This document shows, one piece after another, positions 44,167 through 53,091 of a stretch of 64,000 bases of DNA. Position 1 is the first letter of the stretch, and every line of letters starts with the position of its first letter. The DNA is taken from assembly GCF_013337765.1 (NCBI RefSeq), contig NZ_VBSB01000035.1, positions 1-64,000 of the forward strand, read 5' to 3'. Position numbers and translations under genes: made by a program. This DNA is from Mycolicibacterium sphagni (GTDB taxonomy: Bacteria > Actinomycetota > Actinomycetes > Mycobacteriales > Mycobacteriaceae). The notes under the pieces are model-generated. The model saw only the letters and a list, made by a program, of their open reading frames with translations, was not told the origin of the DNA and made no database searches.

Positions 44167-45366
44167 TCAGGGAAGCACGATCGGCAGCCGTTCCCAGCCC
44201 CGCACCGTCGACGTCGGGGCGAGCTGGGCTCCTGTGTAGTCGATGTCCCATTCCGGGAAGCGGTTGAGCAGTTCATCCAGGGCGACGCGCCCTTCGAGCC
44301 GGGCCAGGTTGGCGCCCAGGCAGTAGTGCACGCCCTTGCCGAAGGTGAGATGGCTGAACGAGTCGCGGTGGATGTCGAAGGAGTCGGGGTTGTCGTAGCG
44401 GCGCGGATCGCGGTTGGCGGCGCCGAACAGCAGCAGCATCGCGCTGCCGGCGGGCACTGTCGTGCCGTAGCACTCGAAGTCCTTGAGCATGACGCGACCG
44501 ACGTGCGGCCCGGTCGGTTCGAAGCGCAGCGTCTCGTCGATCGTGCGGTTCAGCAGCGAGCGGTCCTCACGGATTTCGCGGCGCTGGTCCGGGTGCTCGG
44601 CCAGCACTTTGGCCAGCCAGCCGATCAGCCGGCCCGTCGTCTCGTTGCCCGCGCCGGCCACCACCTGGGTGTAGTGCAGCACTTCGGAGCGGGTGAGCTT
44701 GCGGGTCACGCCCTCGTCGTCGGTGAACTCGACGTTGAGCAGCGCGGTCATCAGATCGTCGGACGGATTGTGGGACCGCCATTCGACGTAATCGGCGTAG
44801 ATGCGGCCGTCGGCGATGCGGTCGGGGTCGGCGACCTTCATCGGCGTGCCGGGCTTGGTGCGCAGGTTGGCGTCGTTGGCGTCGCGCACCGAAATCTGTT
44901 CGGACTCCGGGATTCCCAGCAGCATGCCGATGACGCGCATCGGCATCATCGAGGCCAGCTCGGCGATGATGTCGAAACCGTCCGACCCGACCCACGGATC
45001 AAGGCAGCCGATGCAATACCGGCGGATCTGGTCTTCGATCTCGGCCATCCGGCGCGGGGTGAACACCCGTGACATCAGCCCACGCAGCTGGGTGTGGGCC
45101 GGCGGATCCTGGAACATCATCACGCCGCCAGGCATGTCGAAGTCGGACTTGATCAGCTCCAGAATGTCGCTGCGGCTGTTGGAGAACGTCTCCCAATTCG
45201 ACAGCGCTGCCTCGACGTCCGAGTGCCGGGCCAGCGTCCAGAAGTCGTAGCGCTCGTTGTGATAAATCGGCGCCTCGTCGCGCAGGCGGGCATACACCGG
45301 ATACGGGTTGGCGACGATGTCGACGTCGTAGGGGTCGTAGTAGACGGTGTCGTTGGCAGTCGTCAT
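44167..45366 (-). CDS. Cytochrome P450
   Basis: A 399-residue soluble bacterial P450 (class I, using ferredoxin and reductase). It has the I-helix oxygen-activation motif AGAGNETT, the K-helix ExxR (DETLRFEP), and the heme-binding loop FGKGVHYCLGANLARLE with axial Cys349. The start is ATG 45366 (TTANDTVYYDPY). The CYP family and substrate are not recognised. It follows an Rv1257c-like FAD oxidoreductase gene; in M. tuberculosis a P450 (cyp130) is also found beside Rv1257c, but this protein does not look like CYP130. A perfect 14-bp palindrome lies 31 bp upstream. No ferredoxin gene is adjacent. Confidence 0.93.
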   Translation of the reverse strand: MTTANDTVYYDPYDVDIVANPYPVYARLRDEAPIYHNERYDFWTLARHSDVEAALSNWETFSNSRSDILELIKSDFDMPGGVMMFQDPPAHTQLRGLMSRVFTPRRMAEIEDQIRRYCIGCLDPWVGSDGFDIIAELASMMPMRVIGMLLGIPESEQISVRDANDANLRTKPGTPMKVADPDRIADGRIYADYVEWRSHNPSDDLMTALLNVEFTDDEGVTRKLTRSEVLHYTQVVAGAGNETTGRLIGWLAKVLAEHPDQRREIREDRSLLNRTIDETLRFEPTGPHVGRVMLKDFECYGTTVPAGSAMLLLFGAANRDPRRYDNPDSFDIHRDSFSHLTFGKGVHYCLGANLARLEGRVALDELLNRFPEWDIDYTGAQLAPTSTVRGWERLPIVLP

Positions 45367-45397
45367 GGTCCATCCCCACATCGGCCCCGCTGCGTGC

Positions 45398-45411
45398 TGA
45401 GCGATCGCTCA
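45398..45411. promoter_or_regulatory. Perfect 14-bp palindrome, probable TetR-type operator
   Basis: TGAGCGATCGCTCA is a complete palindrome located 31 bp before the P450 start. Size, position and the AGCGATCGCT core resemble TetR-family operators. No TetR gene is present in this window. Confidence 0.6.
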
Positions 45412-45468
45412 AACTTCCGGGTGGTGCCATGTTTAGCAGCCCCGGCGAGGGCCGGTCAAGGGTCGCGA

Positions 45469-46842
45469 TTAGACGAATACTGCGCCGGGGTTGAGGATGC
45501 CCGCCGGGTCGAAGCTCTCTTTGATCCGCCGCATCAACGCCAGCTTCGCCGGGTCCTCCAGCTCGCAGAAATAGTCGGCCTTGGCCCGCCCGACGCCATG
45601 CTCGCCGGAGATCGCCCCACCCAGCGACATCCCCATCGCGAAGACCTCGGTCAGTATCTTCTTGCGGATGTGCGGGTCCTTGCAGAACAGCACGCCGTGC
45701 ACGTTGCCGTCGCCGGCATGCCCGCATCCGCTCATGCCGACACCCTCGGCGAGCGCGATGTCACGGGCCCGGCGCAGGAACTCCGGCATCGACGCTCGGG
45801 GGACCACCACGTCGATGATGTCGTCGGCGCCGATCGCTTTCGCGGTCCAGAACACGTTCTCCCGTGCAACGATCAGCCTGCGTGCCGAATTGCCCTGTAG
45901 CACATAAGCATCCAAGGCACCCCACTCGGTGAGCAGTTCACCCAGGGTCGCGGCGTCCTCGTCGAGGCGATCGGCGTGGTTGTTCTCCAGCGCGACGACG
46001 AGGTAGGCGTCGCACGCGTCCCGGATCTTCTCGGGGATCCCCAGTTCCAGGTTCTCGGCGTTGACGATCGCGGCCATCACGACGTTGTCGATGTATTCGA
46101 CGATGGTCGGGTTCAGCCCGCTCGAGATGAGTTTCGGAACGGCAGCCATCACCTGGTCGAAGTCGCCGAACGGGGCCAGCACGGTGGCGCTGTGGGCCAG
46201 GCGCGGGACCAGTTTGACGGTCACCTCGGTCACCAGCGCCAGCGTGCCCTCCGAGCCGATGATCAGCTGGGTGAGGTCGTAGCCGGTGGAGATCTTGGAC
46301 ATCTTGCCGCCGGTGCGGATGATCTCGCCGGTAGCTAGCACCGCCTGCAGGCCGAGCACGTTGTGCCGGGTGACGCCATACTTCACCGCGCGCATGCCAC
46401 CGGCGTTGGTGCCGACGTTGCCGCCGACGCTGGACGACAACTCACCGGGATACACCGTGTAACTCAGTCCCGCCCTGGCGGTCTGGGCGTCCAGTTCGGT
46501 GAGGGTCACACCGGGCTGGACCACCGCGACGTGATTCTCGGCGTCGATCTCCAGCACGGCGTTCATCCGCTCGAACGAGATCAGCAGGCCGTCGGCGACG
46601 GGCTGGGCCGCGCCGGACAGGCCGCAGCCCGATCCGCGCGCGGTCACCGGCACTCGGTGTTCGGTGGCGACTGTCAGCAGTGCGGCGACCTCGTCGGCGG
46701 TGGCCGGCTTGGCCACGTAGGCGGGGCGCTGCGGCGGGATGGTCAGCGCCTCGTCGTGGCCGTAGTCCTCGGAGATGGCGTCGCCGGTCAGCAGGTGGGT
46801 GGGGCCGACGATGTCGGCGAAGCGCGCTGCCAGATCAGCCAT
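45469..46842 (-). CDS. FAD-linked GlcD-type oxidoreductase (Rv1257c-like)
   Basis: A 457-residue VAO-superfamily flavoprotein resembling glycolate oxidase GlcD or D-lactate dehydrogenase. The FAD-binding part holds VTARGSGCGLSGAA and the ADP/FAD loop GELSSSVGGNVGTNAGGMRAVKYG. The C-terminal substrate domain has the metal/substrate histidines in SGCGHAGDGNVHG and ISGEHGVGRAK. It would oxidise a 2-hydroxy acid to a 2-oxo acid and pass electrons to an unknown acceptor. Its ATG lies 4 bases after the stop of the exported alpha/beta hydrolase gene, so the two are co-translated. It ends about 100 bp before the P450. Confidence 0.9.
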   Translation of the reverse strand: MADLAARFADIVGPTHLLTGDAISEDYGHDEALTIPPQRPAYVAKPATADEVAALLTVATEHRVPVTARGSGCGLSGAAQPVADGLLISFERMNAVLEIDAENHVAVVQPGVTLTELDAQTARAGLSYTVYPGELSSSVGGNVGTNAGGMRAVKYGVTRHNVLGLQAVLATGEIIRTGGKMSKISTGYDLTQLIIGSEGTLALVTEVTVKLVPRLAHSATVLAPFGDFDQVMAAVPKLISSGLNPTIVEYIDNVVMAAIVNAENLELGIPEKIRDACDAYLVVALENNHADRLDEDAATLGELLTEWGALDAYVLQGNSARRLIVARENVFWTAKAIGADDIIDVVVPRASMPEFLRRARDIALAEGVGMSGCGHAGDGNVHGVLFCKDPHIRKKILTEVFAMGMSLGGAISGEHGVGRAKADYFCELEDPAKLALMRRIKESFDPAGILNPGAVFV

Positions 46843-46846
46843 GAAG

Positions 46847-48169
46847 TTAGACCGTATCGGTCAGCCCGAGCTCGCGATAGATGTCCTTACGCACCACCAT
46901 CGCCTGGGAATTGATCGGCACCCCGAGGGCCCAATCGTGAATCTGCCCGCGACCGATCACCAACGACATCGTGCCGCCCGCATCGACCACTTGCTTCTGG
47001 TAGAGCAGATTGTCGGGCAGCGAGAATTCTGTGGACCCCACATAGACGGTGGTCGGCGGAAGTGCCTTCAGCACTTCGTCTTCGAAGTTCATCACGCTGA
47101 TCAGTGGGTCGGTGATCAACAGGCCGTCGCTCCAGTGGCTGTTGTCGGTGTAGAAGGTGAAGTCGTTGGTGTTGAAGACCGGATCGTTGGTGTTCTTGAT
47201 GTCCGGGTTGGACAGGTCGCTGGCGGGTGCAAACGAGAGCAGCACCATGCTGGCCGGAATGGGCTTACCGGCCTTGAGCAACAGCCGCACCGCGCTCAGC
47301 GCCATGATGGGACCCGCTGAATCGGCGTAGATGCTGACGTTGTCGGCGCCGTAGGTGTCGATCTGCGCGGAGATGAAATCCGCCATCGCCGGGATGGTAT
47401 GGACGGCGGCTCCGGCCTCGGTGGTGGCCAGCGGGTACATCGGGACGATGACGGTGGCGCCGGTGTCGCGGGCCATGTTGGTGTAGTCGATCCAGTGCAA
47501 CAGGATCGGCTGCAGGATGAACCCGCCGCCGTGGATGGCCACCACTGCCTTGCCGCTGGGGTCGGGTGGGGTGAATTCCCAGACCTTCCACTCGGCTCCT
47601 TCGGCCGTCGTGTACGTGGTCTTGGTGGCTGTCAATCCACCGAGCAGGAACGACGGCGGGTTGGCACTGGCCATCGCCTTCCCGATCTGGCCGTAGAGGT
47701 CGATTCCGATGACATTGGAGACGACGCGCAAGAAGCGCAGCGACGCCAGCGTGATCTGGTCGCCCAACGTCGGTGGTGCGGTGTAGGTCACCGAGTTGGT
47801 GGCTGTCGGGACTGGTTCTGCAGCAACGGTTTCAGATGAGGTCGGCTGGGCGATGCTTGGGGTCACGCGGCGGGCGGTCCCCGCAGCAGTGGACACCTGC
47901 GACAGCGCGATCGGTGCGGCGGGGGAGGCCGGGTCGGGGACCTTGACCCGCGCGGGCCGCTTACTGGCGACCGCGGACGTCAGGGATCCGCGTGCCGACG
48001 CGGCCGTCCCCTTGGCCTTCGCGGTCTGATGACTGTTCGCGCTTCCCGCGGACGATGCGCCCGAGTCGGCCGCGGCTGTCCCGGCCCCCAGCCCCGTCCA
48101 CACCGCCGCGCCGATGCCCAGCGCGACAGCCAACCCGCCGACCCTGCCGATATGCCCCCCAGCGCTCAT
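46847..48169 (-). CDS. Exported alpha/beta hydrolase, HSL-like lipase/esterase
   Basis: A 440-residue secreted hydrolase. Residues 1-35 form a Sec signal peptide ending near TAAADSG; a ~95-residue Ala/Ser/Thr/Lys-rich disordered linker follows; a short module PPTLGDQITLASLRFLRVV precedes the catalytic domain. The hormone-sensitive-lipase oxyanion motif HGGGF is at 213-217. The nucleophile elbow is YADSAGP with S284, a D-S-A-G variant lacking the first Gly of G-x-S-x-G. The late His is in GQIHDWALG. It probably cleaves short or medium esters at the cell surface. It lies in a run of exported hydrolase genes. Confidence 0.85.
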   Translation of the reverse strand: MSAGGHIGRVGGLAVALGIGAAVWTGLGAGTAAADSGASSAGSANSHQTAKAKGTAASARGSLTSAVASKRPARVKVPDPASPAAPIALSQVSTAAGTARRVTPSIAQPTSSETVAAEPVPTATNSVTYTAPPTLGDQITLASLRFLRVVSNVIGIDLYGQIGKAMASANPPSFLLGGLTATKTTYTTAEGAEWKVWEFTPPDPSGKAVVAIHGGGFILQPILLHWIDYTNMARDTGATVIVPMYPLATTEAGAAVHTIPAMADFISAQIDTYGADNVSIYADSAGPIMALSAVRLLLKAGKPIPASMVLLSFAPASDLSNPDIKNTNDPVFNTNDFTFYTDNSHWSDGLLITDPLISVMNFEDEVLKALPPTTVYVGSTEFSLPDNLLYQKQVVDAGGTMSLVIGRGQIHDWALGVPINSQAMVVRKDIYRELGLTDTV

Positions 48170-48190
48170 AGCCTCGGTATAACAGCTGGG

Positions 48191-49765
48191 CTACTCAGCA
48201 GGGGTCAAAACGGACAGCTCACCGGGGAAGATCGTCAACTGATAGATGGACCCGTTGGAGCCCTCCGCTAACTTCACGGTGCTGCCGGCTGTGCCGTCGA
48301 ACGTCACCACACCCAACACCGTCGAGTAGGTGGAGTTGAAGCTCACGACCTTGATCCAACCCCGGATGTAGTCCGCGATGAACACCGTGTTGTGGTAGCC
48401 AGGACCGAACGCGTCGCCGGTGTAGTACAGGACGGACGTGATGGCCGCGCTGCCTGTGGAGTGGTCGTAGGTGTAGATCGGCTTGATGGATGTGCAGCTG
48501 GCGCACACGCCCTCGGCGCCGGGCCAGCCGTAGTTGCCGCCCTTGGTGATGAGGTCCAGTTCCTCGACGGCGTTGTTGCCCACATCGCCGGCCAGCAGGC
48601 GGCCGTCGGCATCGAAGGCCAATCGGAACGGATTGCGCAGGCCGTACGCCCAGATCCGCGCCTCGGCGTTCGGGGTGTTGACGAACGGATTGTCTTGCGG
48701 TGCAGACCCATCCGTTGGGTTCAGGCGCAGGATCTTGCCGTGGATATTCGTCAGGTCCTGGGCGTTGGCACCGTCGGTGTTGTCGCCGATGCCCCAGTAG
48801 AGCTTGCCGTCAGGGCCGAATTGGAGGTCGCCGCCCTGATGGTTGGTGGCTTCGAGATCGGGCGAGAGGAACAAGGAGAACTCAGAGGCCGGGTCGATGC
48901 CCTCATCGGTGACGGTGAGGCGGGACAGTTGGTAGTGGGCGTCGGTCGTGGTGTAGGCGACGTAGACGTAGCCGTTGTCGGTGAAGTGGGGGTCCACCTC
49001 GATGCCGAGCAATCCGCGTTCGCCTTCGGTGCGTGTCGGCAGGACCAGAATCGGGTCGGGGTTCAGCGCGCCGTTCTCGTAGATCCTGATCGCGCCGGCC
49101 TTCTGCGTGATGAGAATCCGGCCGTCGGGCAGGACGACGAAATCGGTGGGACTGCTCAGACCCGTCGCGATCGGGGTGCGGTCGAATGGGGGCGGCTGGC
49201 TCGGCGGGCCGGTCCCGCACGTCACGATCGCGTCGTAGGCCTGTTCAGCGACTCGTGAGATCGCCTGCCTCACTTGCCTCACCACGGGCAGGGCGGCGAT
49301 CTGTTCGACGGCGTCGTCGGCTTGTTTGCGCACCCAGGCCAGCACCATCCACGCCCCGAACGGGTCGGGTGCCGGCTGCGGGAGCGTCGGAGGGCGGAGC
49401 TCCTGGGCGAAGAGGGCGGCGTAGGTGGCCACCGTTCTGACGAGGTTGCACGCGCAGGCGGTCACCGTGGACACGATCGAGTTGAGTGTCGGCGCGGCGC
49501 TTGCCGTCGTCGATCTGGTCGAGGGGAGTGGCCTCGCCGGGCCGGCTTGCGCTCGGGCGCTACGGACGGCTGTTGCGGGGGCGGCCTTGTGCGCGGTGGC
49601 CGGTTTCGCCGCGGCCTTGCCGGTGCGGGGTGCGTGCGATCCCGTCGCCCCGGAATTCGGGGTGGTGTCGGCGACTGCTATCCCGGGTGAACTCAGCAGT
49701 GCCCACCCGAAGATCAGCGCGGTGGTGATGATGCCAATGCGCGCAACGTATTTGGCGTGCACCAT
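48191..49765 (-). CDS. Exported PQQ-type glucose/sorbosone dehydrogenase-like protein
   Basis: A 524-residue secreted protein with a signal peptide (residues 1-32, cleavage near GIAVADT), a ~65-residue low-complexity linker, a helical spacer (about 100-190), and a six-bladed beta-propeller of the GSDH/soluble glucose dehydrogenase family. The propeller shows IATGLSSPTDFVVLPDGRIL, GLLGIEVDPHF, NHQGGDLQFGPDGKLYWGIGDN and GLRNPFRLAFDADGRLLAGDVG, including the catalytic-His region of soluble PQQ aldose dehydrogenases. It would oxidise aldose sugars outside the cell, if PQQ is available. Low-complexity linkers are shared with the neighbouring exported proteins. Confidence 0.85.
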   Translation of the reverse strand: MVHAKYVARIGIITTALIFGWALLSSPGIAVADTTPNSGATGSHAPRTGKAAAKPATAHKAAPATAVRSARAQAGPARPLPSTRSTTASAAPTLNSIVSTVTACACNLVRTVATYAALFAQELRPPTLPQPAPDPFGAWMVLAWVRKQADDAVEQIAALPVVRQVRQAISRVAEQAYDAIVTCGTGPPSQPPPFDRTPIATGLSSPTDFVVLPDGRILITQKAGAIRIYENGALNPDPILVLPTRTEGERGLLGIEVDPHFTDNGYVYVAYTTTDAHYQLSRLTVTDEGIDPASEFSLFLSPDLEATNHQGGDLQFGPDGKLYWGIGDNTDGANAQDLTNIHGKILRLNPTDGSAPQDNPFVNTPNAEARIWAYGLRNPFRLAFDADGRLLAGDVGNNAVEELDLITKGGNYGWPGAEGVCASCTSIKPIYTYDHSTGSAAITSVLYYTGDAFGPGYHNTVFIADYIRGWIKVVSFNSTYSTVLGVVTFDGTAGSTVKLAEGSNGSIYQLTIFPGELSVLTPAE

Positions 49766-49861
49766 GGGTGCCCCCCGGGGGTGATCGGCTACCTGACGCC
49801 TTTGCAGATTCTGTCACGCCGGCAACACGGGGGCGGGTTTTCTGTGAAGTTCCTCAAAGTC

Positions 49862-51436
49862 CTAGTTGGCCGACGGACGTGGCGCAGGCCCGCCGGTGCT
49901 ACGGGCCTTGAGCGTGCCGGACGTCGAGCCCGAGACGCCCGCTTTGGCCGTCTTGGTCTTCTGGGATGTGGTCGCGGCGACAGGGGGCGCGGAGCCGGTG
50001 GTTGCGCGTGGCGCCGACAGTTTCGGCCTCGGTGCGGCATGGGCGAGGGTCGTGCGGTCCTCCTGTGCGGCAACAGCTTTCACTCTCGACGAGGTAGCGC
50101 CGGACGTGGTGCCAGAGGGCTTCTCCGAGGCGGCGGCTGCCGCAGCCGCCGGCCGAATGATCCCCAGCGCCGAGCCGATGGCCTGCGCGATCGCCGTGAC
50201 CGCGGAGTTCGCGAGCTGGAAGATCGCTCTGGGCACGATCGCCACCAAGTTGATGAACTGCCGGATGATGATCACCGCCGCACCGAACACGTCGACCTGG
50301 TTGGCATACGGGGTGACGTCGAACGGTTGCAGCGTCCCGCTTGCTAGCTGCTGAAGCAACTCTTCGACGGTCGCGACCGCTTCCTTCGGCGTCCAGTTGG
50401 TCTTGAACAGCCCGAAGTTCTGCTCGTCGTCGAAGCCGCCGGTGTAGGAGTCCCGGGTGGTGTAGATGAACATCGGCCCTGCGCCGTCGACGTTCTGCCA
50501 CGCGACGACAAAGTCGTGGATGAAGGCGGCCTGCTGTGTTTGCGTGATCGGGTAGTTGGTCGGCAGACCGTATTCGGTGGCCCAGATCTTGAGGTCGGCG
50601 TCGCCGTTGGCATCCATCAGCGCCCGCATGGCCTTCACCTGCTCCAAGGGGGAGTTGGCCACACCCGTGCCCAGCGAGAACGGCAGCGTGTAGTGGTACG
50701 GGTGGTAGGACAGGGCGTCGAAGTAACCCTCCGCCCCCGCCTCGTACATCTGCTTGAGGAAGCTCTGCGGTGCCACCGACAGCCCGGAGATCGTCTTGAC
50801 CGCCCCCAGCACGCCCGCGATCACCGCGGCGTTGGGGTTGTTCGCCTTGATAGCCGGATAGGCGGCCCGCAGCATCTTGGTGTACGCCGCAGCGCTCACC
50901 GGGTTGTAGAACAGCGCCCCGTTGGGCTCATTCCAGATCTCGTAGTCGTCGATCGCGCCGATGGTGCTGCTGTCGTTGTAGCGGGCGGCCACCGCGGCGG
51001 CGAACCGTGCGTAGTCGGCCGGATCGGAATGCCCGTTGAGCGGGAAGCCGGCCCAGGTCGGCGTGCCACTGATGACCCCGACGATGTTGATGCCGCGCTC
51101 GCTGGCCGCATGTACGACGTAATCCATCTTGGACCAGTCATAGTTTTCGTTGTCCTGCGGTTGCACGTACACCCACGGCACCGCGATGCGAATGTCGTTG
51201 ACGCCCATATCTTTCAGGTGGTCGAGGGTGACGTCGATGTCGGGTTGGGACAGGGTGTAGAGCGTCGAGTCCGCGACGCCGAGTGTCGTGGACGCCTCGT
51301 CGATCGAGCCGGTGAGCACCACGGGGATGGAGGCGGCGTGGCCGCGCGGGGTGGCCGGCGGTGCGACAGAGTAGCCGGTGGCGGTGCACACCAGTGCCGC
51401 AGTCAAAGCCGCAGCTAAAGTCCGACGCTTCATCAA
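49862..51436 (-). CDS. Exported glycoside hydrolase (clan A, GH39/GH5-like)
   Basis: A 524-residue secreted protein with a signal peptide at residues 1-35 and a TIM-barrel glycosidase domain at about 40-370. The clan-A catalytic pair is clear: acid/base E170 in EIWNEPNG and nucleophile E288 in WATEYGLP. The closest families by layout are GH39 and GH5, so endo- or exo-beta-glycosidase activity is likely; the substrate is unknown. After the barrel comes a hydrophobic helical segment (about 385-435) and a 90-residue Ala/Ser/Thr/Lys-rich disordered tail, which may tether it to the envelope. It is the first gene of the five-gene run down to the P450, next to tRNA-Lys. Confidence 0.85.
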   Translation of the reverse strand: MMKRRTLAAALTAALVCTATGYSVAPPATPRGHAASIPVVLTGSIDEASTTLGVADSTLYTLSQPDIDVTLDHLKDMGVNDIRIAVPWVYVQPQDNENYDWSKMDYVVHAASERGINIVGVISGTPTWAGFPLNGHSDPADYARFAAAVAARYNDSSTIGAIDDYEIWNEPNGALFYNPVSAAAYTKMLRAAYPAIKANNPNAAVIAGVLGAVKTISGLSVAPQSFLKQMYEAGAEGYFDALSYHPYHYTLPFSLGTGVANSPLEQVKAMRALMDANGDADLKIWATEYGLPTNYPITQTQQAAFIHDFVVAWQNVDGAGPMFIYTTRDSYTGGFDDEQNFGLFKTNWTPKEAVATVEELLQQLASGTLQPFDVTPYANQVDVFGAAVIIIRQFINLVAIVPRAIFQLANSAVTAIAQAIGSALGIIRPAAAAAAASEKPSGTTSGATSSRVKAVAAQEDRTTLAHAAPRPKLSAPRATTGSAPPVAATTSQKTKTAKAGVSGSTSGTLKARSTGGPAPRPSAN

Positions 51437-51589
51437 GCCCCCCGGCCGCCCGACGTGGATGGATGAGAGGCACCCTATCGTGCCGACTGTTAGCTAGCCT
51501 GACGAATCGCCAACTTGCGCCCCATTTCTCGGGTAGTGGGGATTCGCTGATCGGATGATCAGGGGTCCAGAAGCGGCCCGGGAACGGCA

Positions 51590-51617
51590 AAGAGCCCCGG
51601 AATTCTCCGGGGCTCTT
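51590..51617 (-). terminator. Hairpin terminator of tRNA-Lys
   Basis: A 12-bp perfect stem, AAGAGCCCCGGA (51590-51601) with TCCGGGGCTCTT (51606-51617), and a 4-base loop, lies 6 bases beyond the tRNA 3' end. The T-run after it is short. Confidence 0.75.
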
Positions 51618-51623
51618 GTGCTG

Positions 51624-51696
<73 letters not shown>

Positions 51697-51861
51697 GTGA
51701 ACCGCGTCAGCGACAATAACAAACACCGCGGCCGAACATGAAATTGCGCTGGTGGGTGCCATCGAGCCGCTGACCTGTGCAGTCGCCAGCATCGCCGACA
51801 TTCCCTTAGGATATTGCCAATCATCCCCAGCGTTCGCACAGCTAGCGAGATAGAGAGCGAT

Positions 51862-53082
51862 ATGAGGCAGGCCGGCTCGGCACACCGCCCGCGGTCGCGG
51901 CGTCGGCTGGCTGCGTTCGCGATCGTCCCGGCCCTGCTGATCGGGCTGGGCGCGTGCAGCAGCGAACCGCCCGCGCCACCGCCGGTCAAAGTCATCGCCG
52001 ACAAGGGGACGCCCTACGGTGACCTGCTGGTTCCCCAGCTGACAGTGTCGGTCAAGGACGGTGCGGTCGACGTGCCGCTGGACCGGCCGGTGACGGTCAG
52101 TGCGACCAGCGGGGTGCTCGGCTCGGTGACGATGGTCAACGAGGCCGGCAATCAGGTGGAGGGCAAACTCAGCCCCGACGGCGTCACGTGGGCGACCACC
52201 GAACCGCTTGGCTACAACAAGAGCTACACGCTCACCGCCCAGTCGCTGGGTCTCGGGGGAGTGACGGCCGAGAAGATCGCCTTCGAAACCCAGTCACCCG
52301 AGAACCTGACGATGCCGTACCTGCTGCCCGGCGACGGCGAGACCGTCGGCGTCGGGCAACCCATCGCGGTGCGCTTCGACGAGAACATCCCCAACCGGCT
52401 GGCCGCCGAGCGCGCGATCAAAGTGACCACCAACCCGCCCGTCGAGGGTGCCTTCTACTGGCTCAACAACCGTGAGGTGCGCTGGCGCCCGCAGAACTAC
52501 TGGAAGCCGGGCACCACAGTCGACGTCGCGGTCAACACCTATGGTGTCGATCTCGGCGACGGCCTGTTCGGTCAGCAGAATCTGACGTCGCACTTCACCA
52601 TCGGCGACGAGGTGATCGCGATCGCCGACGACGACACCAAGACGCTGACCGTCCGGCGCAACGGTGTGGTCGAGAGGACCATCCCGGTCTCGATGGGCAA
52701 GAACAGCACGCCGACCAACAACGGCGTCTACATCGTCGGCGACCGCTTCTCCCACATGATCATGGATTCGTCGACATACGGCGTTCCGTCCAACTCGCCC
52801 AACGGATATCGCACCGAGGTGGATTGGGCCACCCAGATGTCCTACAGCGGCATCTACGTCCACTCCGCGCCGTGGTCGGTTGGCGCGCAGGGCTACTCCA
52901 ACACCAGCCACGGTTGCCTGAACGCCAGCCCGAGCAACGCGCAGTGGTTCTACAACAACACCAAGCGCGGCGACATCGTCGAGGTCCACAACACTGTGGG
53001 ATCGACGCTTTCGGGAACGGAAGGCCTCGGCGACTGGAACATTCCGTGGCCGCAGTGGAAAGCCGGCAACGCCAACGCCTAG
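51862..53082 (+). CDS. ldtB: L,D-transpeptidase lipoprotein (LdtMt2/LppS-like)
   Basis: This enzyme makes 3-3 cross-links in peptidoglycan and resists most penicillins. The 406-residue protein has a basic N-terminus, a hydrophobic segment and the lipobox GLGAC with C32 as lipidation site. Two Ig-like domains follow (about 50-250), then the YkuD catalytic domain with HSAPWSVGAQGYSNTSHGCLNAS. The catalytic Cys is C352 in SHGC, close to C354 of M. tuberculosis LdtMt2 (Rv2518c), and the C-terminal subdomain with its Trp-rich end is present. I chose ATG 51862; a longer in-frame start at 51814 does not fit a signal peptide. It holds the Rv2518c position in the conserved block. Confidence 0.93.
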   Translation: MRQAGSAHRPRSRRRLAAFAIVPALLIGLGACSSEPPAPPPVKVIADKGTPYGDLLVPQLTVSVKDGAVDVPLDRPVTVSATSGVLGSVTMVNEAGNQVEGKLSPDGVTWATTEPLGYNKSYTLTAQSLGLGGVTAEKIAFETQSPENLTMPYLLPGDGETVGVGQPIAVRFDENIPNRLAAERAIKVTTNPPVEGAFYWLNNREVRWRPQNYWKPGTTVDVAVNTYGVDLGDGLFGQQNLTSHFTIGDEVIAIADDDTKTLTVRRNGVVERTIPVSMGKNSTPTNNGVYIVGDRFSHMIMDSSTYGVPSNSPNGYRTEVDWATQMSYSGIYVHSAPWSVGAQGYSNTSHGCLNASPSNAQWFYNNTKRGDIVEVHNTVGSTLSGTEGLGDWNIPWPQWKAGNANA

Positions 53083-53091
53083 AGTCGCGAC

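Noticed and set aside
44167..45366. Assignment of the P450 to CYP130
   Set aside because: Only the neighbouring Rv1257c-like gene suggested it; the protein sequence does not resemble CYP130 as remembered.
44100..51623. Integrated island with att repeats at tRNA-Lys
   Set aside because: No integrase gene and no second copy of the tRNA 3' end found at the far boundary.
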